Positions 24,746-33,937 are shown, counted from the first letter of the stretch. The stretch is 64,000 nt of DNA from Endoryza foliicola (GCA_965226965.1 OZ245715.1:1922001-1986000); one strand, 5' to 3'. Made by a program: numbers and translations. Notes: a model not told the origin generated them from the sequence alone.

Positions 24746-26980
24746 ATGGAAGTAACTGTTAAAACGGCTAAACAACTCCGTCTCACCGAAGAAGAATTTG
24801 AACTCATTAAACAAAAGCTCGGCCGCACCCCCAACTTTAACGAACTCTGTGCGTTCAGTGGTATGTGGAGCGAACACTGTAGCTACAAAAATTCAATTAA
24901 ATGGCTGAAAACCCTTCCAAGAGAGGGAAAAAAGATGCTGGTGAAGGCTGGTGAAGAAAATGCCGGATTAATGGATATTGGTGATGGTTATGGTGTGGTG
25001 TTCAAAATTGAATCACACAACCACCCCTCTGCCATCGAGCCCTTCCAAGGAGCTGCTACCGGGGTAGGAGGTATTCACAGAGATATCTTTACCATGGGTG
25101 CCCGCCCTATTGCTTCTCTCAACTCCCTCCGTTTTGGCAATCTCAACGAGGCAAAAACTCAACACTTACTCGCAGGAGTAGTACACGGAATCAGTCACTA
25201 CGGTAACTGTTTCGGAGTGCCTACTGTTGGCGGTGAAATATACTTTGAACAAAAATACCATACCAATCCGCTGGTAAATGCCATGAGCGTTGGTGTGGTA
25301 AAGAACGGTGAAACCGTTTCTGCTACTGCTAAAGGAATCGGAAACCCTGTATTCTTTGTGGGAAGTGCAACAGGTAAAGACGGTATCGGAGGTGCAAGCT
25401 TTGCTAGTGCCGATATTACAGCAGAAAGTGCTGAGGAACTACCCGCAGTTCAAGTGGGCGACCCTTTCCAAGAGAAGAAATTATTGGAAGCTTGTTTGGA
25501 AGTGATTCAAACCGGTGCGGTAGTAGGAATGCAAGACATGGGAGCTGCCGGTATCATCTGTTCCACTTCTGAAATGAGTGCCAAAGGCGAAGTTGGTATG
25601 CGCATCGACCTCGATAAAGTGCCAACCCGCCAACAAAATATGAAAGCTTGGGAACTCCTTCTCTCTGAAAGCCAAGAGCGCATGCTCATGGTAGTTGAAA
25701 AAGGCAAAGAAGCCCTCGTGCAGGCCGTATTCGACAAATGGGACCTCCCATGCAGCGAGATTGGAGAAGTGACCGACGACGGTATTCTCCGTTTCTACAT
25801 GAATGGAAAACTGGAAGCCGAACTACCTGCCTATGAACTCGTATTAGGCGGTGGTGCTCCTCAGAATACTCGCGATTACATACAACCCGAATATTTCGAT
25901 AAGATCAAAGGATTCAATCCCGATACTATTGAAGTACCGGATGATTTATATGAAGTAGCTGAAAAATTGGTAACCATCCCTAACATCGCTTCTAAACGTT
26001 GGGTATATGTGCAATACGATAGCATGGTAGGAACTGTAAATGCATCAACCAATGCGCCAAGTGACGCAGCCGTTGTTGTTGCAAAGCCAACCAATAAAGG
26101 TCTCGCATTAACCACTGACTGTAACTCGCGTTATGTATTCGCTGATCCTTATAAAGGTGCTATGATCGCTGTTGCAGAAGCTGCTCGTAACATCGTTTGT
26201 AGCGGTGGACAACCCCTCGGTGTTACCAACTGCTTGAACTTCGGCAATCCCTACGATCCGGGAGTATATTTCCAGTTCGTGAACGCTATTAAAGGCATGG
26301 GCGAAGCTTGTACCAAATTTGATACACCTGTAACCGGCGGTAACGTTAGTTTCTATAACCAAAACCCCGACGGTCCCGTATACCCAACTCCAACCATCGG
26401 AATGGTAGGCTTGCTCGACAATGCCAATAAAAAAATGACCATGGATTTCAAAGCAGCCGGTGATGTGATCTACCTGATCGGAACCAGCCGCGGCGATATC
26501 AATTCATCAGAATATTTGCATAAAATTCACGGGGTGGAATTCAGCCCGGCCCCACATTTCGAATTAGATGAAGAATTCGATGTTCAACAAAAAGTTGCTT
26601 CGCTTATTCAACAACGTTTGATTGAGTCAGCTCACGACGTTAGCGAAGGCGGATTGTTCATTGCGTTGCTTGAGTCTGGCTTTAACAGAGAATTAGGTGT
26701 AGATGTAGTGGCTTCCGATTATAAGATCAGAAAAGATGGTTATTGGTTTGGTGAAGCACAGAGCCGTGTAATTGTTTCTGTAAAAGCAAATAAACAAGCT
26801 GCATTCCTTCAAGCAATGGAAGGTTTTGCTTTCGAAGAATTGGGCGAAGTAACCACAGGATCTGTTGAAGTAGATGGAATGAATTGGGGTCGTATTACAG
26901 AATGGAAAGAGAAATACGATAACGCCATTGCTAATCTTTTGGCTGGTCACGATGAGGAACATGCCCTGAGAGCATTATAA
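24746..26980 (+). CDS. purL: Phosphoribosylformylglycinamidine synthase subunit PurL (small form)
   Basis: Catalyses the ATP-dependent amination of FGAR to FGAM in purine synthesis, with PurQ supplying ammonia and PurS bridging. At 744 residues it is the small PurL of the three-subunit system. Visible motifs are FSGMWSEHCSYKNSIKWL with the catalytic His region (about 41-58), VVFKIESHNHPSAIEPFQGA, TGVGGIHRDIFTMGARP, and the second half with DSMVGTVNASTNAPSDAA and VTGGNVSFYNQ. purQ and purS are not in the window. hldD follows by 9 bp on the same strand, so the two are probably co-transcribed. Confidence 0.97.
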   Translation: MEVTVKTAKQLRLTEEEFELIKQKLGRTPNFNELCAFSGMWSEHCSYKNSIKWLKTLPREGKKMLVKAGEENAGLMDIGDGYGVVFKIESHNHPSAIEPFQGAATGVGGIHRDIFTMGARPIASLNSLRFGNLNEAKTQHLLAGVVHGISHYGNCFGVPTVGGEIYFEQKYHTNPLVNAMSVGVVKNGETVSATAKGIGNPVFFVGSATGKDGIGGASFASADITAESAEELPAVQVGDPFQEKKLLEACLEVIQTGAVVGMQDMGAAGIICSTSEMSAKGEVGMRIDLDKVPTRQQNMKAWELLLSESQERMLMVVEKGKEALVQAVFDKWDLPCSEIGEVTDDGILRFYMNGKLEAELPAYELVLGGGAPQNTRDYIQPEYFDKIKGFNPDTIEVPDDLYEVAEKLVTIPNIASKRWVYVQYDSMVGTVNASTNAPSDAAVVVAKPTNKGLALTTDCNSRYVFADPYKGAMIAVAEAARNIVCSGGQPLGVTNCLNFGNPYDPGVYFQFVNAIKGMGEACTKFDTPVTGGNVSFYNQNPDGPVYPTPTIGMVGLLDNANKKMTMDFKAAGDVIYLIGTSRGDINSSEYLHKIHGVEFSPAPHFELDEEFDVQQKVASLIQQRLIESAHDVSEGGLFIALLESGFNRELGVDVVASDYKIRKDGYWFGEAQSRVIVSVKANKQAAFLQAMEGFAFEELGEVTTGSVEVDGMNWGRITEWKEKYDNAIANLLAGHDEEHALRAL

Positions 26981-26989
26981 AGTAAGGAT

Positions 26990-27988
26990 ATGAAAATTCA
27001 TTCCAATAGTTCAATAGTTATTACCGGAGCTGCCGGGTTCATCAGTAGTTGTTTGGTAGGATTCCTTAATGAAAAAGGGTTTACTAATCTTATTCTGGTG
27101 GATGATTTTAGCAGAGCCGATAAAGAAGCCAATTGGAAATCTAAAAGATATACTACCACCGTTGAAAGATCGGAGTTTTTTGATTGGTTGAAAGCTCAAC
27201 CCAAACATCCCGACTTTATCTTTCACCTCGGTGCTCGTACCGATACTACCGAGTTTAACTATGCCATTCACGAAGCATTGAACGTAGTGTACTCTCAAAA
27301 AATATGGGAATACTGTACGCTTCATAACATTCCGTTGGTATATGCTTCTTCCGCAGCTACCTATGGGGCCGGTGAATTAGGGTATGACGATAAGAACGAA
27401 TTGGCCTACCAATTGAAACCCCTGAACCCTTACGGTGTTTCAAAAAATGAATTCGATAAATGGGCCTTGCAGCAAGAAGATCAACCTCCTTTCTGGACCG
27501 GTTTGAAATTCTTTAACGTGTATGGTCCTAACGAATATCACAAGGCAAGAATGGCAAGCGTGATTTGGCACTCGTTCAATCAAATTAAAAAAGACGGAAA
27601 AGTAAAGCTCTTCAAGTCGCATCGTCCCGATTTTAAAGATGGAGAACAGTTGCGCGACTTCGTTTATGTAAAGGATGTAATTTCTGTTTGCTTTTGGCTC
27701 ATGGAGAACTCCGATACCGGTGAAATTGAAAACGGACTTTACAACTTAGGAACCGGAAAAGCCCGTGCATTCCGTGACTTGGTGCTCGCTACCTTCAAAG
27801 GACTGAACCAAGAGCCCGTTATTGAATACATCGATATGCCCGAAGACATTCGAGACAAGTATCAGTATTTTACCGAGGCAAATATGAACAAACTCATTAC
27901 TGCCGGTTATTCACAACCCTTTTATAGTTTGGAAGATGGGGTAGTGGATTATGTAAGAAATTATCTGGTTTCCGGAAACTATTACTAA
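26990..27988 (+). CDS. hldD: ADP-L-glycero-D-manno-heptose 6-epimerase
   Basis: Makes ADP-L-glycero-D-manno-heptose for the LPS inner core. The 332-residue protein is an extended short-chain dehydrogenase with catalytic Tyr148 and Lys152 in YGVSK, Ser120-Ser121 in ASSAATYGAG, a TGLKFFNVYGPNEYHKARMA substrate region and EQLRDFVYVKDVI. The nucleotide motif is GAAGFISS where relatives read GAAGFIGS, so the third glycine of GxxGxxG is Ser19. It starts 9 bp after purL and ends before a hairpin terminator. Confidence 0.94.
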   Translation: MKIHSNSSIVITGAAGFISSCLVGFLNEKGFTNLILVDDFSRADKEANWKSKRYTTTVERSEFFDWLKAQPKHPDFIFHLGARTDTTEFNYAIHEALNVVYSQKIWEYCTLHNIPLVYASSAATYGAGELGYDDKNELAYQLKPLNPYGVSKNEFDKWALQQEDQPPFWTGLKFFNVYGPNEYHKARMASVIWHSFNQIKKDGKVKLFKSHRPDFKDGEQLRDFVYVKDVISVCFWLMENSDTGEIENGLYNLGTGKARAFRDLVLATFKGLNQEPVIEYIDMPEDIRDKYQYFTEANMNKLITAGYSQPFYSLEDGVVDYVRNYLVSGNYY

Positions 27989-28010
27989 CTTTATCAGGTC
28001 AATATGCTTG

Positions 28011-28046
28011 CTGCCATTCCGCTATGCGGAGTGGCAGTTCTGTTTT
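28011..28046 (+). terminator. Hairpin terminator between hldD and proC
   Basis: CTGCCATTCCGC (28011-28022), loop TAT, GCGGAGTGGCAG (28026-28037), one G-U pair, then TTCTGTTTT. The imperfect T-run suggests some read-through into proC. Confidence 0.75.
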
Positions 28047-28060
28047 AATACTTGAATTAT

Positions 28061-28858
28061 ATGAATAAAACGATCGCAATAATAGGTGGTGGGAACCTCG
28101 GTACTGCCATAGCCGAAGGTTTGATAGCGGCCGGCTTCTCAAAGCCTTCCGATATCATCATTACCAAACGCAGTATCCAAACTCTTTCCGATTTACAATC
28201 AAAAGGTGTTCATGTTAGCTCCGACAATGAAGCCGCCGTTCAAAATGCCGATTTGATCATTTTGGCTGTGAAACCGTTTCAAACAGAAGCCGTTGTTAAA
28301 GCATTTCAACAACACCTTGATCCAACCAAACAAGTGTTAGTTTCTGTGGTGACCGGAATTACAATAGAAGACCTGGCGTCCATCACTCCCGAAGGAATGC
28401 CAATTGTAAGGGCCATGCCCAATACGGCAATTGCCATTCAAGAGTCAATGACATGCTTGGCCGGAAAAAAAATTTCAGCCAACACCGAACAGTATATCAC
28501 CAACTTATTCAATCAGTTAGGTAAGGCTGTATGGATCGAAGAAAAGCTAATGGAGGCCGCAACTGTACTCGGCGCATGCGGAACTGCCTATGCGATGCGT
28601 TATATAAGAGCGAACATCCAAGGTGGCATAGAAATTGGATTTAGTGCGGCTACCGCCAGTCTAATTGCCGCGCAAACGGTAAAAGGGGCAGCGGAATTAT
28701 TGCTGAAACGAGGTTCGCATCCTGAACAAGAAATAGATAAAGTAACTACGCCAAAAGGCTGTACCATAGCGGGTTTGAACGAAATGGAACACCAAGGCTT
28801 CAGTTCCTCACTTATCAAAGGAATCAGGGTCAGTTATGAAAAAATTGCGAAGGATTAG
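28061..28858 (+). CDS. proC: Pyrroline-5-carboxylate reductase
   Basis: Reduces pyrroline-5-carboxylate to proline with NAD(P)H. 265 residues from ATG 28061; a TTG three codons upstream is possible but less likely. The N-terminal Rossmann fold starts IAIIGGGNLGTAIAEGLI, then LIILAVKPFQ and VSVVTGITIEDLA, and the C-terminal dimer domain has MPNTAIAIQESMT and the family signature TTPKGCTIAGLNEMEHQGF. It sits 14 bp after the hldD terminator. Confidence 0.95.
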   Translation: MNKTIAIIGGGNLGTAIAEGLIAAGFSKPSDIIITKRSIQTLSDLQSKGVHVSSDNEAAVQNADLIILAVKPFQTEAVVKAFQQHLDPTKQVLVSVVTGITIEDLASITPEGMPIVRAMPNTAIAIQESMTCLAGKKISANTEQYITNLFNQLGKAVWIEEKLMEAATVLGACGTAYAMRYIRANIQGGIEIGFSAATASLIAAQTVKGAAELLLKRGSHPEQEIDKVTTPKGCTIAGLNEMEHQGFSSSLIKGIRVSYEKIAKD

Positions 28859-28986
28859 TAGTAACTGACTGATACCCAGATAATAAGATTTTTTTGTTTA
28901 GAAAAAAGAACTTTACTTTGCATTTATAATAATTTTATAATTATTTCGTTTTCCAATTGATCCTAAACCGAAATCAACCAGTATCT

Positions 28987-29160
28987 ATGAAAAGCGACAA
29001 AATCAGCCGCGTTGTCCTTTTACTTGAAATTGCCTTAATCATCTTGTTACATGTTAACAAGAGTCAGGTTAATACCGATACCACCAAGCAATCATTGCCA
29101 GGTATCGCAGGAAGTCCTACCGCCACAACCGGAATGGTCATCTCCCAAGTAATACGATAA
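28987..29160 (+). CDS. 57-residue single-helix membrane protein
   Basis: Small reading frame from ATG 28987: a short basic start (MKSDKISR), one hydrophobic helix (VVLLLEIALIILLHV) and a polar tail of about 30 residues rich in Thr, Ser and Gln. A perfect intrinsic terminator 33 bp downstream makes this a self-contained transcript and supports a real gene. Upstream, TTACTTTG (28913-28920) is one base off the TAnnTTTG consensus with a TTTG 16 nt further up. The composition allows an exported anchored peptide. No family recognised; coding potential is otherwise unproven. Confidence 0.55.
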   Translation: MKSDKISRVVLLLEIALIILLHVNKSQVNTDTTKQSLPGIAGSPTATTGMVISQVIR

Positions 29161-29193
29161 AATTAATTGATAATCAATTTATTAGAATAATTT

Positions 29194-29218
29194 CCCTAGC
29201 CTCAGGCTAGGGTTTTTT
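29194..29218 (+). terminator. Intrinsic terminator after the small membrane protein
   Basis: CCCTAGCC (29194-29201), loop TCA, GGCTAGGG (29205-29212), then six T. Confidence 0.93.
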
Positions 29219-29290
29219 ATTTCCATTCTAACCGTCTTTTCACTTTTCCACATTCCCTCCCCAATATTGGTTCAACAGCCAAAAAGAGCG

Positions 29291-29298
29291 TAACTTTG
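29291..29298 (+). promoter_or_regulatory. Promoter -7 element TAACTTTG upstream of pyrG
   Basis: TAACTTTG matches TAnnTTTG and an ATTG (29266-29269) lies 21 nt upstream as a possible -33 element. The predicted start, about 29302, coincides with the first base of a base-paired segment in the leader. Confidence 0.55.
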
Positions 29299-29301
29299 TA
29301 C

Positions 29302-29508
29302 GACCTCTAAGGAATTCCATGCCTCAAATATCCTTTTAATGGATCGTCCTCCACAGGTCAAATAGGCTCAAGGGTTATCCTAAATCAGAATCGATACTTT
29401 TTTTGTGTTATTGCTCCCATTTAATGAGTTGGAGTAGGAGTGGATTTGAACGATAGATTTACCCATCAGTTTCCAAGGGTAAATACACGAATTTGTAAGT
29501 ACTGTATT
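29302..29508 (+). promoter_or_regulatory. Long structured 5' leader of pyrG
   Basis: 207 nt lie between the predicted start and the pyrG ATG with no plausible gene. GACCT (29302-29306) pairs with AGGTC (29355-29359) and, across an internal loop, AGGA (29310-29313) with TCCT (29347-29350). ATCC/GGAT closes an inner hairpin. Near the coding region ATTTACCC (29457-29464) pairs with GGGTAAAT (29477-29484). A T7 run lies near 29399-29405. This could sense CTP or another signal, but I cannot match it to a known riboswitch. Confidence 0.45.
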
Positions 29509-31158
29509 ATGGCTAAATATATTTTTGTTACAGGAGGGGTTACATCCTCTTTAGGAAAAGGAATTATTGCGGCTTCGTTGGCAAAATTGCTACAAGCCAG
29601 AGGTTTGAAAGTGACCATTCAGAAGTTCGACCCCTACATCAATGTCGATCCCGGTACCCTTAACCCCTACGAACACGGTGAGTGCTTCGTAACGGAAGAT
29701 GGAGCCGAAACAGATCTTGACCTCGGGCACTACGAGCGCTTTCTCAACATCTTTACGTCTCAATCGAACAACGTTACTACCGGTAGAGTATACCAAACTG
29801 TTATTAACAAGGAACGCGAAGGCGCTTACTTGGGAAAAACAGTTCAAGTGGTTCCCCATATTACCGATGAAATTAAACGCCGAATGCTCTTGTTAGGGCA
29901 AGGCAAAGGATTTGACATAGTGATCACTGAAATTGGAGGTACAGTTGGCGATATTGAGAGTTTGCCTTTTATTGAAGCGGTTCGTCAATTGCAATGGGAA
30001 CTTCCGGAAGAAGATTCAGTAGTAGTTCATCTTACTTTGATTCCCTACCTCAAAGCAGCAAAAGAATTAAAAACAAAGCCTACTCAGCACTCTGTGCGTA
30101 TGTTGAGCCAAGAAGGCGTGCACCCCGATGTAATTGTTTGTAGAACAGAAGAAGCCCTAAGCCCGGAAATCAGACGCAAAGTGGCATTGTTCTGTAACGT
30201 AAAACAAGAAGCTGTAATTGAAGCAGCCGATGCTCCAACCATCTATGAAGTGCCATTGGCTATGATGCGTGAAAAGTTGGATCTCATTTGTTTAAAGAAG
30301 ATGAACATCACGCAATACAACGAGCCTGAATTATCCAAATGGAAAGAATTTCTTGATAAACTGAAATACCCGAAGAGTAAAGTAACCATCGGATTGATCG
30401 GTAAATACATTGAACTTCAAGATGCCTATAAATCAATCTTGGAATCATTTGTTCATGCAGGCGCTATGAACGAATGCAAAGTTCAAATCGTAAACGTACA
30501 TTCTGAATTCATTACCGATGATAATGTGGCTGAAAAACTCGGCACTTTAGACGGCCTGCTGGTTGCACCCGGTTTCGGAATGCGCGGGGTAGAAGGAAAG
30601 ATCATTGCCGTTAAATATGCAAGAGAAAACAAATTACCATTTTTTGGTATATGCCTCGGTATGCAAATGGCGGCTATTGAATTTGCCCGTAACGTGCTCG
30701 GAATTACCCAAGCCCATTCTACCGAAATGAATCCCAACACGCCCGATCCGGTGATCGATTTAATGGAAGAACAAAAGCAGATCACCTCAAAAGGTGGTAC
30801 CATGCGCTTGGGTTCTTATCCATGTCAAATAAAAGAAGGAACCCTCACTCGTACCATCTACGGTGCTGAATTGATTTCTGAACGCCACCGTCACCGCTGG
30901 GAATTTAACAACAAATACCTCGAGCAATACGAAGCAGCCGGCATGGTTGCTAGTGGTAAGAATCCGGAAAGTGGTCTGGTTGAAATCATTGAATTACCCA
31001 ACCATCCATTCTTCATTGGAGTGCAATACCACCCCGAATTGAAGAGTACGGTAGAGAACCCTCAACCTATATTTGTGCATTTCGTGAAAGCCGCTCGCGA
31101 GTACGCCGATCGAAAAAATGCAACCAAAAACCCGCTCTTACAAAGCGAAATGATTTAA
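29509..31158 (+). CDS. pyrG: CTP synthase
   Basis: Converts UTP to CTP with ATP and glutamine. 549 residues from ATG 29509 (MAKYIFVTGGVTSSLGKGII), the conserved family start; a longer reading from 29440 is rejected. The synthetase domain has FVTGGVTSSLGKGI, the KFDPYINVDPGTLNPYEHGE segment and EIGGTVGDIES. The glutaminase domain has the nucleophile Cys382 in FFGICLGMQ and His508/Glu510 in YHPE. Strong terminator downstream; the long leader upstream suggests regulation. Confidence 0.97.
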   Translation: MAKYIFVTGGVTSSLGKGIIAASLAKLLQARGLKVTIQKFDPYINVDPGTLNPYEHGECFVTEDGAETDLDLGHYERFLNIFTSQSNNVTTGRVYQTVINKEREGAYLGKTVQVVPHITDEIKRRMLLLGQGKGFDIVITEIGGTVGDIESLPFIEAVRQLQWELPEEDSVVVHLTLIPYLKAAKELKTKPTQHSVRMLSQEGVHPDVIVCRTEEALSPEIRRKVALFCNVKQEAVIEAADAPTIYEVPLAMMREKLDLICLKKMNITQYNEPELSKWKEFLDKLKYPKSKVTIGLIGKYIELQDAYKSILESFVHAGAMNECKVQIVNVHSEFITDDNVAEKLGTLDGLLVAPGFGMRGVEGKIIAVKYARENKLPFFGICLGMQMAAIEFARNVLGITQAHSTEMNPNTPDPVIDLMEEQKQITSKGGTMRLGSYPCQIKEGTLTRTIYGAELISERHRHRWEFNNKYLEQYEAAGMVASGKNPESGLVEIIELPNHPFFIGVQYHPELKSTVENPQPIFVHFVKAAREYADRKNATKNPLLQSEMI

Positions 31159-31177
31159 AATCAAGTATTTCTGATAA

Positions 31178-31209
31178 GATGGTCGGCAATTGCCGACCAT
31201 CTCTTTTTT
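31178..31209 (+). terminator. Intrinsic terminator of pyrG
   Basis: A perfect 12-bp palindrome: GATGGTCGGCAA (31178-31189) facing TTGCCGACCATC (31190-31201), then TCTTTTTT. Confidence 0.92.
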
Positions 31210-31232
31210 CCCGATTTTGCCCCTCAAAACAC

Positions 31233-31240
31233 TATCTTTG
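31233..31240 (+). promoter_or_regulatory. Candidate -7 element TATCTTTG of yidC
   Basis: Matches TAnnTTTG, predicted start about 31244, 18 nt before the yidC ATG. A TTTG upstream (31216-31219) is only 13 nt away, short of the usual 19-21. Confidence 0.5.
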
Positions 31241-31261
31241 CCCCTCTTAAATTTCTAGATC

Positions 31262-33085
31262 ATGAACATGGACCGTAATACGGTGATAGGCTTTGTGTTA
31301 TTGGCCTTACTACTTTTCGCTTATTTGTTCTTCGCAGGGAAAAACACACGCGAATTACAGTATGCTGAACAATTGAAACAAGACTCCATTGCAAAAGTAA
31401 AAGCAAGACAAGACTCCATCAATTACGCAAAAGATACAGCCGGTAAAACAATTGTAATCGATTCCAACACCGTAGGTTTTCAAAAACTGGGTGTTGAACA
31501 ACTCACCACTGTAGAGAACGAAGTAATTAAAGTGACTTTTACTAACAAGGGTGGTCAAGTGAAATCAGTGGAATTGAAAAACTACAATTCTTATACCGGT
31601 AAACCAGCTAAACTTTCAGGTGCCGATTTTGATAAGGTTTCTTATACCATCAACACAGGCAACAATCTTTCTGCTCCCATTACCGATTTGTATTTCCAAA
31701 CCAAACCTGCTGTTAAGAATGCAGATGGATCTCAAAGTATTGAATTCACAGCTGTTGGTTCACAAGGAGAGCAGGTGAAGCATGAATTTGTAGTTCGCCC
31801 TAATTCATACATGATTGATTGGACTCCATCATTTACCGGAGCCGATAAATTATTTACACAAAGAGCGTTTAACCTCACTTGGCAAAACCAACCGGCAAAA
31901 TTAGAGAGTGATGCAGCTTATGAGCGTCAACAAACCAGTATCTGTTACATGGAAGATGGTAGTTTCGACTATATCCAAACCAAAACAGAACTCACTTTCG
32001 AAAAACCCGTTTCATGGTTAACTGTTTCGCAACACTTCTTCAATATCACCTTGTATGCTAAGAATAATTTTACATCAGGTGATTTGAAATTGAATAAAAA
32101 AGCTGCCGACGATTCTTCTGATGTGATCGCCAATGCAACTGCTACCATGCATGCAAAACTGCCTGTTGGTGCGCAAAGCAGTTTCCCTATGCAATTGTTT
32201 TTTGGCCCAAATGATTACAAAATTCTTAAAAGTCAGCCCATTGCAGAAATGGATCGCATCTTGAACTTGGGTCGTGATATGTATTCGTTTGTTCGTCCAA
32301 TCAACGTTTACGTTATCTATCCTGTGTTCAATTTCATCAAAGGATTTGTATTGAACTTCGGTATCGTAATTGCGCTGTTAACGATCTTTATTCGCGTGGT
32401 TACTTCTCCATTGTTATACAATAGTTACGTGAGCAGTGCGAAGATGAAGGCGCTCCGTCCGGAAATCGATAAATTGAAGGCCAAGCACGGATCCGATCAG
32501 CAAGCATTTGGAATGGATCAAATGAAACTATTCCGAGAAGCGGGAGTGAACCCACTCGGAGGATGTATTCCGGCCTTACTCCAAATTCCGATCTTCTTTG
32601 CGCTGTACTCTTTCTTTAACTCAAACATCGACTTGAGAGGTCAAGAGTTCTTGTGGTCTCATAACCTCGCCTCATACGATTCAATTGTGAACTTTGGATT
32701 TAATGTATGGGGGCTCGGTAATCACCTCAGTTTGTTTACACTTACTGCAGCAGGTACCAGCTTCTTGATTTCCTTGTACAATTCAAATATGACTCCGGAT
32801 CAGAACAACCCTGCTCTGAAGTACATGCCTTATATTTTCCCATTCATTCTTTTATTCATCTTTAATAGATTGCCTTCGGCGCTTACTTGGTACTACACGG
32901 TATCAAACCTTATTACGCTGATCCTTCAATTCGTTATTCAAAATTATATCATCGACCATGATAAAATTTTGGCGAAAATTGAAGAGAACCGTAAGAAGCC
33001 AAAAGCCAAATCGAAATGGGCTGAAAGGATGGAGCAAATGCAAGAAGCTCAAAAGCAAATGCAAGATGCCAGAAAGAAAAAATAA
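31262..33085 (+). CDS. yidC: Membrane protein insertase YidC
   Basis: Inserts and folds inner-membrane proteins, alone or with SecYEG. The 607-residue protein has an N-terminal helix (TVIGFVLLALLLFAYLFFAG), a large periplasmic beta-sandwich domain (about 50-350), and the conserved five-helix core beginning IVIALLTIFIRVVTSPLL with the membrane-embedded Arg, the coiled cytoplasmic SAKMKALRPEIDKLKAKHG loop, and NPLGGCIPALLQIPIFFALY. The C-terminus is Lys-rich (QKQMQDARKKK), as in ribosome-binding tails. Translation may begin at Met1 or Met3. It has its own promoter element and terminator. Confidence 0.96.
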   Translation: MNMDRNTVIGFVLLALLLFAYLFFAGKNTRELQYAEQLKQDSIAKVKARQDSINYAKDTAGKTIVIDSNTVGFQKLGVEQLTTVENEVIKVTFTNKGGQVKSVELKNYNSYTGKPAKLSGADFDKVSYTINTGNNLSAPITDLYFQTKPAVKNADGSQSIEFTAVGSQGEQVKHEFVVRPNSYMIDWTPSFTGADKLFTQRAFNLTWQNQPAKLESDAAYERQQTSICYMEDGSFDYIQTKTELTFEKPVSWLTVSQHFFNITLYAKNNFTSGDLKLNKKAADDSSDVIANATATMHAKLPVGAQSSFPMQLFFGPNDYKILKSQPIAEMDRILNLGRDMYSFVRPINVYVIYPVFNFIKGFVLNFGIVIALLTIFIRVVTSPLLYNSYVSSAKMKALRPEIDKLKAKHGSDQQAFGMDQMKLFREAGVNPLGGCIPALLQIPIFFALYSFFNSNIDLRGQEFLWSHNLASYDSIVNFGFNVWGLGNHLSLFTLTAAGTSFLISLYNSNMTPDQNNPALKYMPYIFPFILLFIFNRLPSALTWYYTVSNLITLILQFVIQNYIIDHDKILAKIEENRKKPKAKSKWAERMEQMQEAQKQMQDARKKK

Positions 33086-33090
33086 TCAGA

Positions 33091-33114
33091 AAGCGCTCCT
33101 CGGAGCGCTTTTTT
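33091..33114 (+). terminator. Intrinsic terminator of yidC
   Basis: AAGCGCTCC (33091-33099), loop TC, GGAGCGCTT (33102-33110), then T-run to 33114. Confidence 0.93.
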
Positions 33115-33269
33115 CGTTTCGATCGGATCTAAATTTTGATTCTTAATTATTAATTCTTAATTAATTACGTATTTTGTTAAAGTTCTTTCAAGATGACTTC
33201 TTTTGAGAGCTTGGTACCGTCTTTGAATAAAGAAGAATAGAGGCGAAGGGACAGAAAAACAACACGAAT

Positions 33270-33926
33270 ATGAAACGAGTAGTACTTTTTTTAGTGGCTT
33301 TTGGAACCTGGATGGGTTCATTTGCGCAGCGAAAAGTGTCGGAATTGATGCTCAGTTACGATATCAAAGTAATAACCAATTCAAAAGAGCCTAAACTGGC
33401 CGACGCATTCGATGGGTCTACTACTACTGTTTATATCAAAGGAAACTTGAGCAGAAGTGAGATGAGCAGTGCTTTGTTTTCTTCAACGGTTATTCATGAC
33501 ACGAAAACAGGATCAGCCGTTGCATTAAGAGAAGTAAGTGGTCAAAAGATCCTTATTCGAATGAATCAAGACAATTGGAACGAAAAGAATAAAAAGTACG
33601 AAGGAATCGTATTCAAAAATACAGGTGAAACCAAGATCATTGCAGGTTATAAGTGTACAAAAGCCATTGCTACTATGGCCGATGGTACAACGTTTACGGT
33701 ATTTTATACTACTGAAATTGTACCGGAGAACAAAGAATATGAATACATGTTTAAAGACCTAGCCGGCTTGCCACTTGAATGGGAATTATCACAAGGTAAG
33801 TTGACGCTTCAATACACTTTGTCTAAAATCAGTTTGAATCCTATTCCGGCCTCAAAATTTGAAATTCCGAAGTCGGGATACAGAGAACTGACTTACGAAG
33901 AAAGTAAGAAGGCTACTGCAAATTAA
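33270..33926 (+). CDS. Secreted protein, GLPGLI/DUF4412-like
   Basis: 218 residues with a signal peptide (MKRVVLFLVAFGTWMGSFAQ). The mature part is predicted mostly beta: LSYDIKVITNSKEPKLADAF, then LREVSGQKILIRMNQDNW, TKIIAGYKCTKAIATMADGT and FKDLAGLPLEWELSQGK. The 'IAGYKCTKA ... GLPLEW' arrangement recalls GLPGLI-family and DUF4412 proteins of Bacteroidota, which are periplasmic proteins of unknown function. I do not recognise it with certainty. The nearest neighbours are unrelated. Confidence 0.7.
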   Translation: MKRVVLFLVAFGTWMGSFAQRKVSELMLSYDIKVITNSKEPKLADAFDGSTTTVYIKGNLSRSEMSSALFSSTVIHDTKTGSAVALREVSGQKILIRMNQDNWNEKNKKYEGIVFKNTGETKIIAGYKCTKAIATMADGTTFTVFYTTEIVPENKEYEYMFKDLAGLPLEWELSQGKLTLQYTLSKISLNPIPASKFEIPKSGYRELTYEESKKATAN

Positions 33927-33937
33927 GGTCAACGAAA

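Noticed and set aside
24656..24877. N-terminal extension of the minus-strand glycosyltransferase
   Set aside because: It would lie inside purL coding sequence; MTIAFVHNKK at 24655 is a normal GT-B start.
28859..28986. tRNA or other RNA gene in the proC downstream gap
   Set aside because: No cloverleaf or conserved RNA motif is visible; only A/T-rich sequence and a near-consensus promoter.
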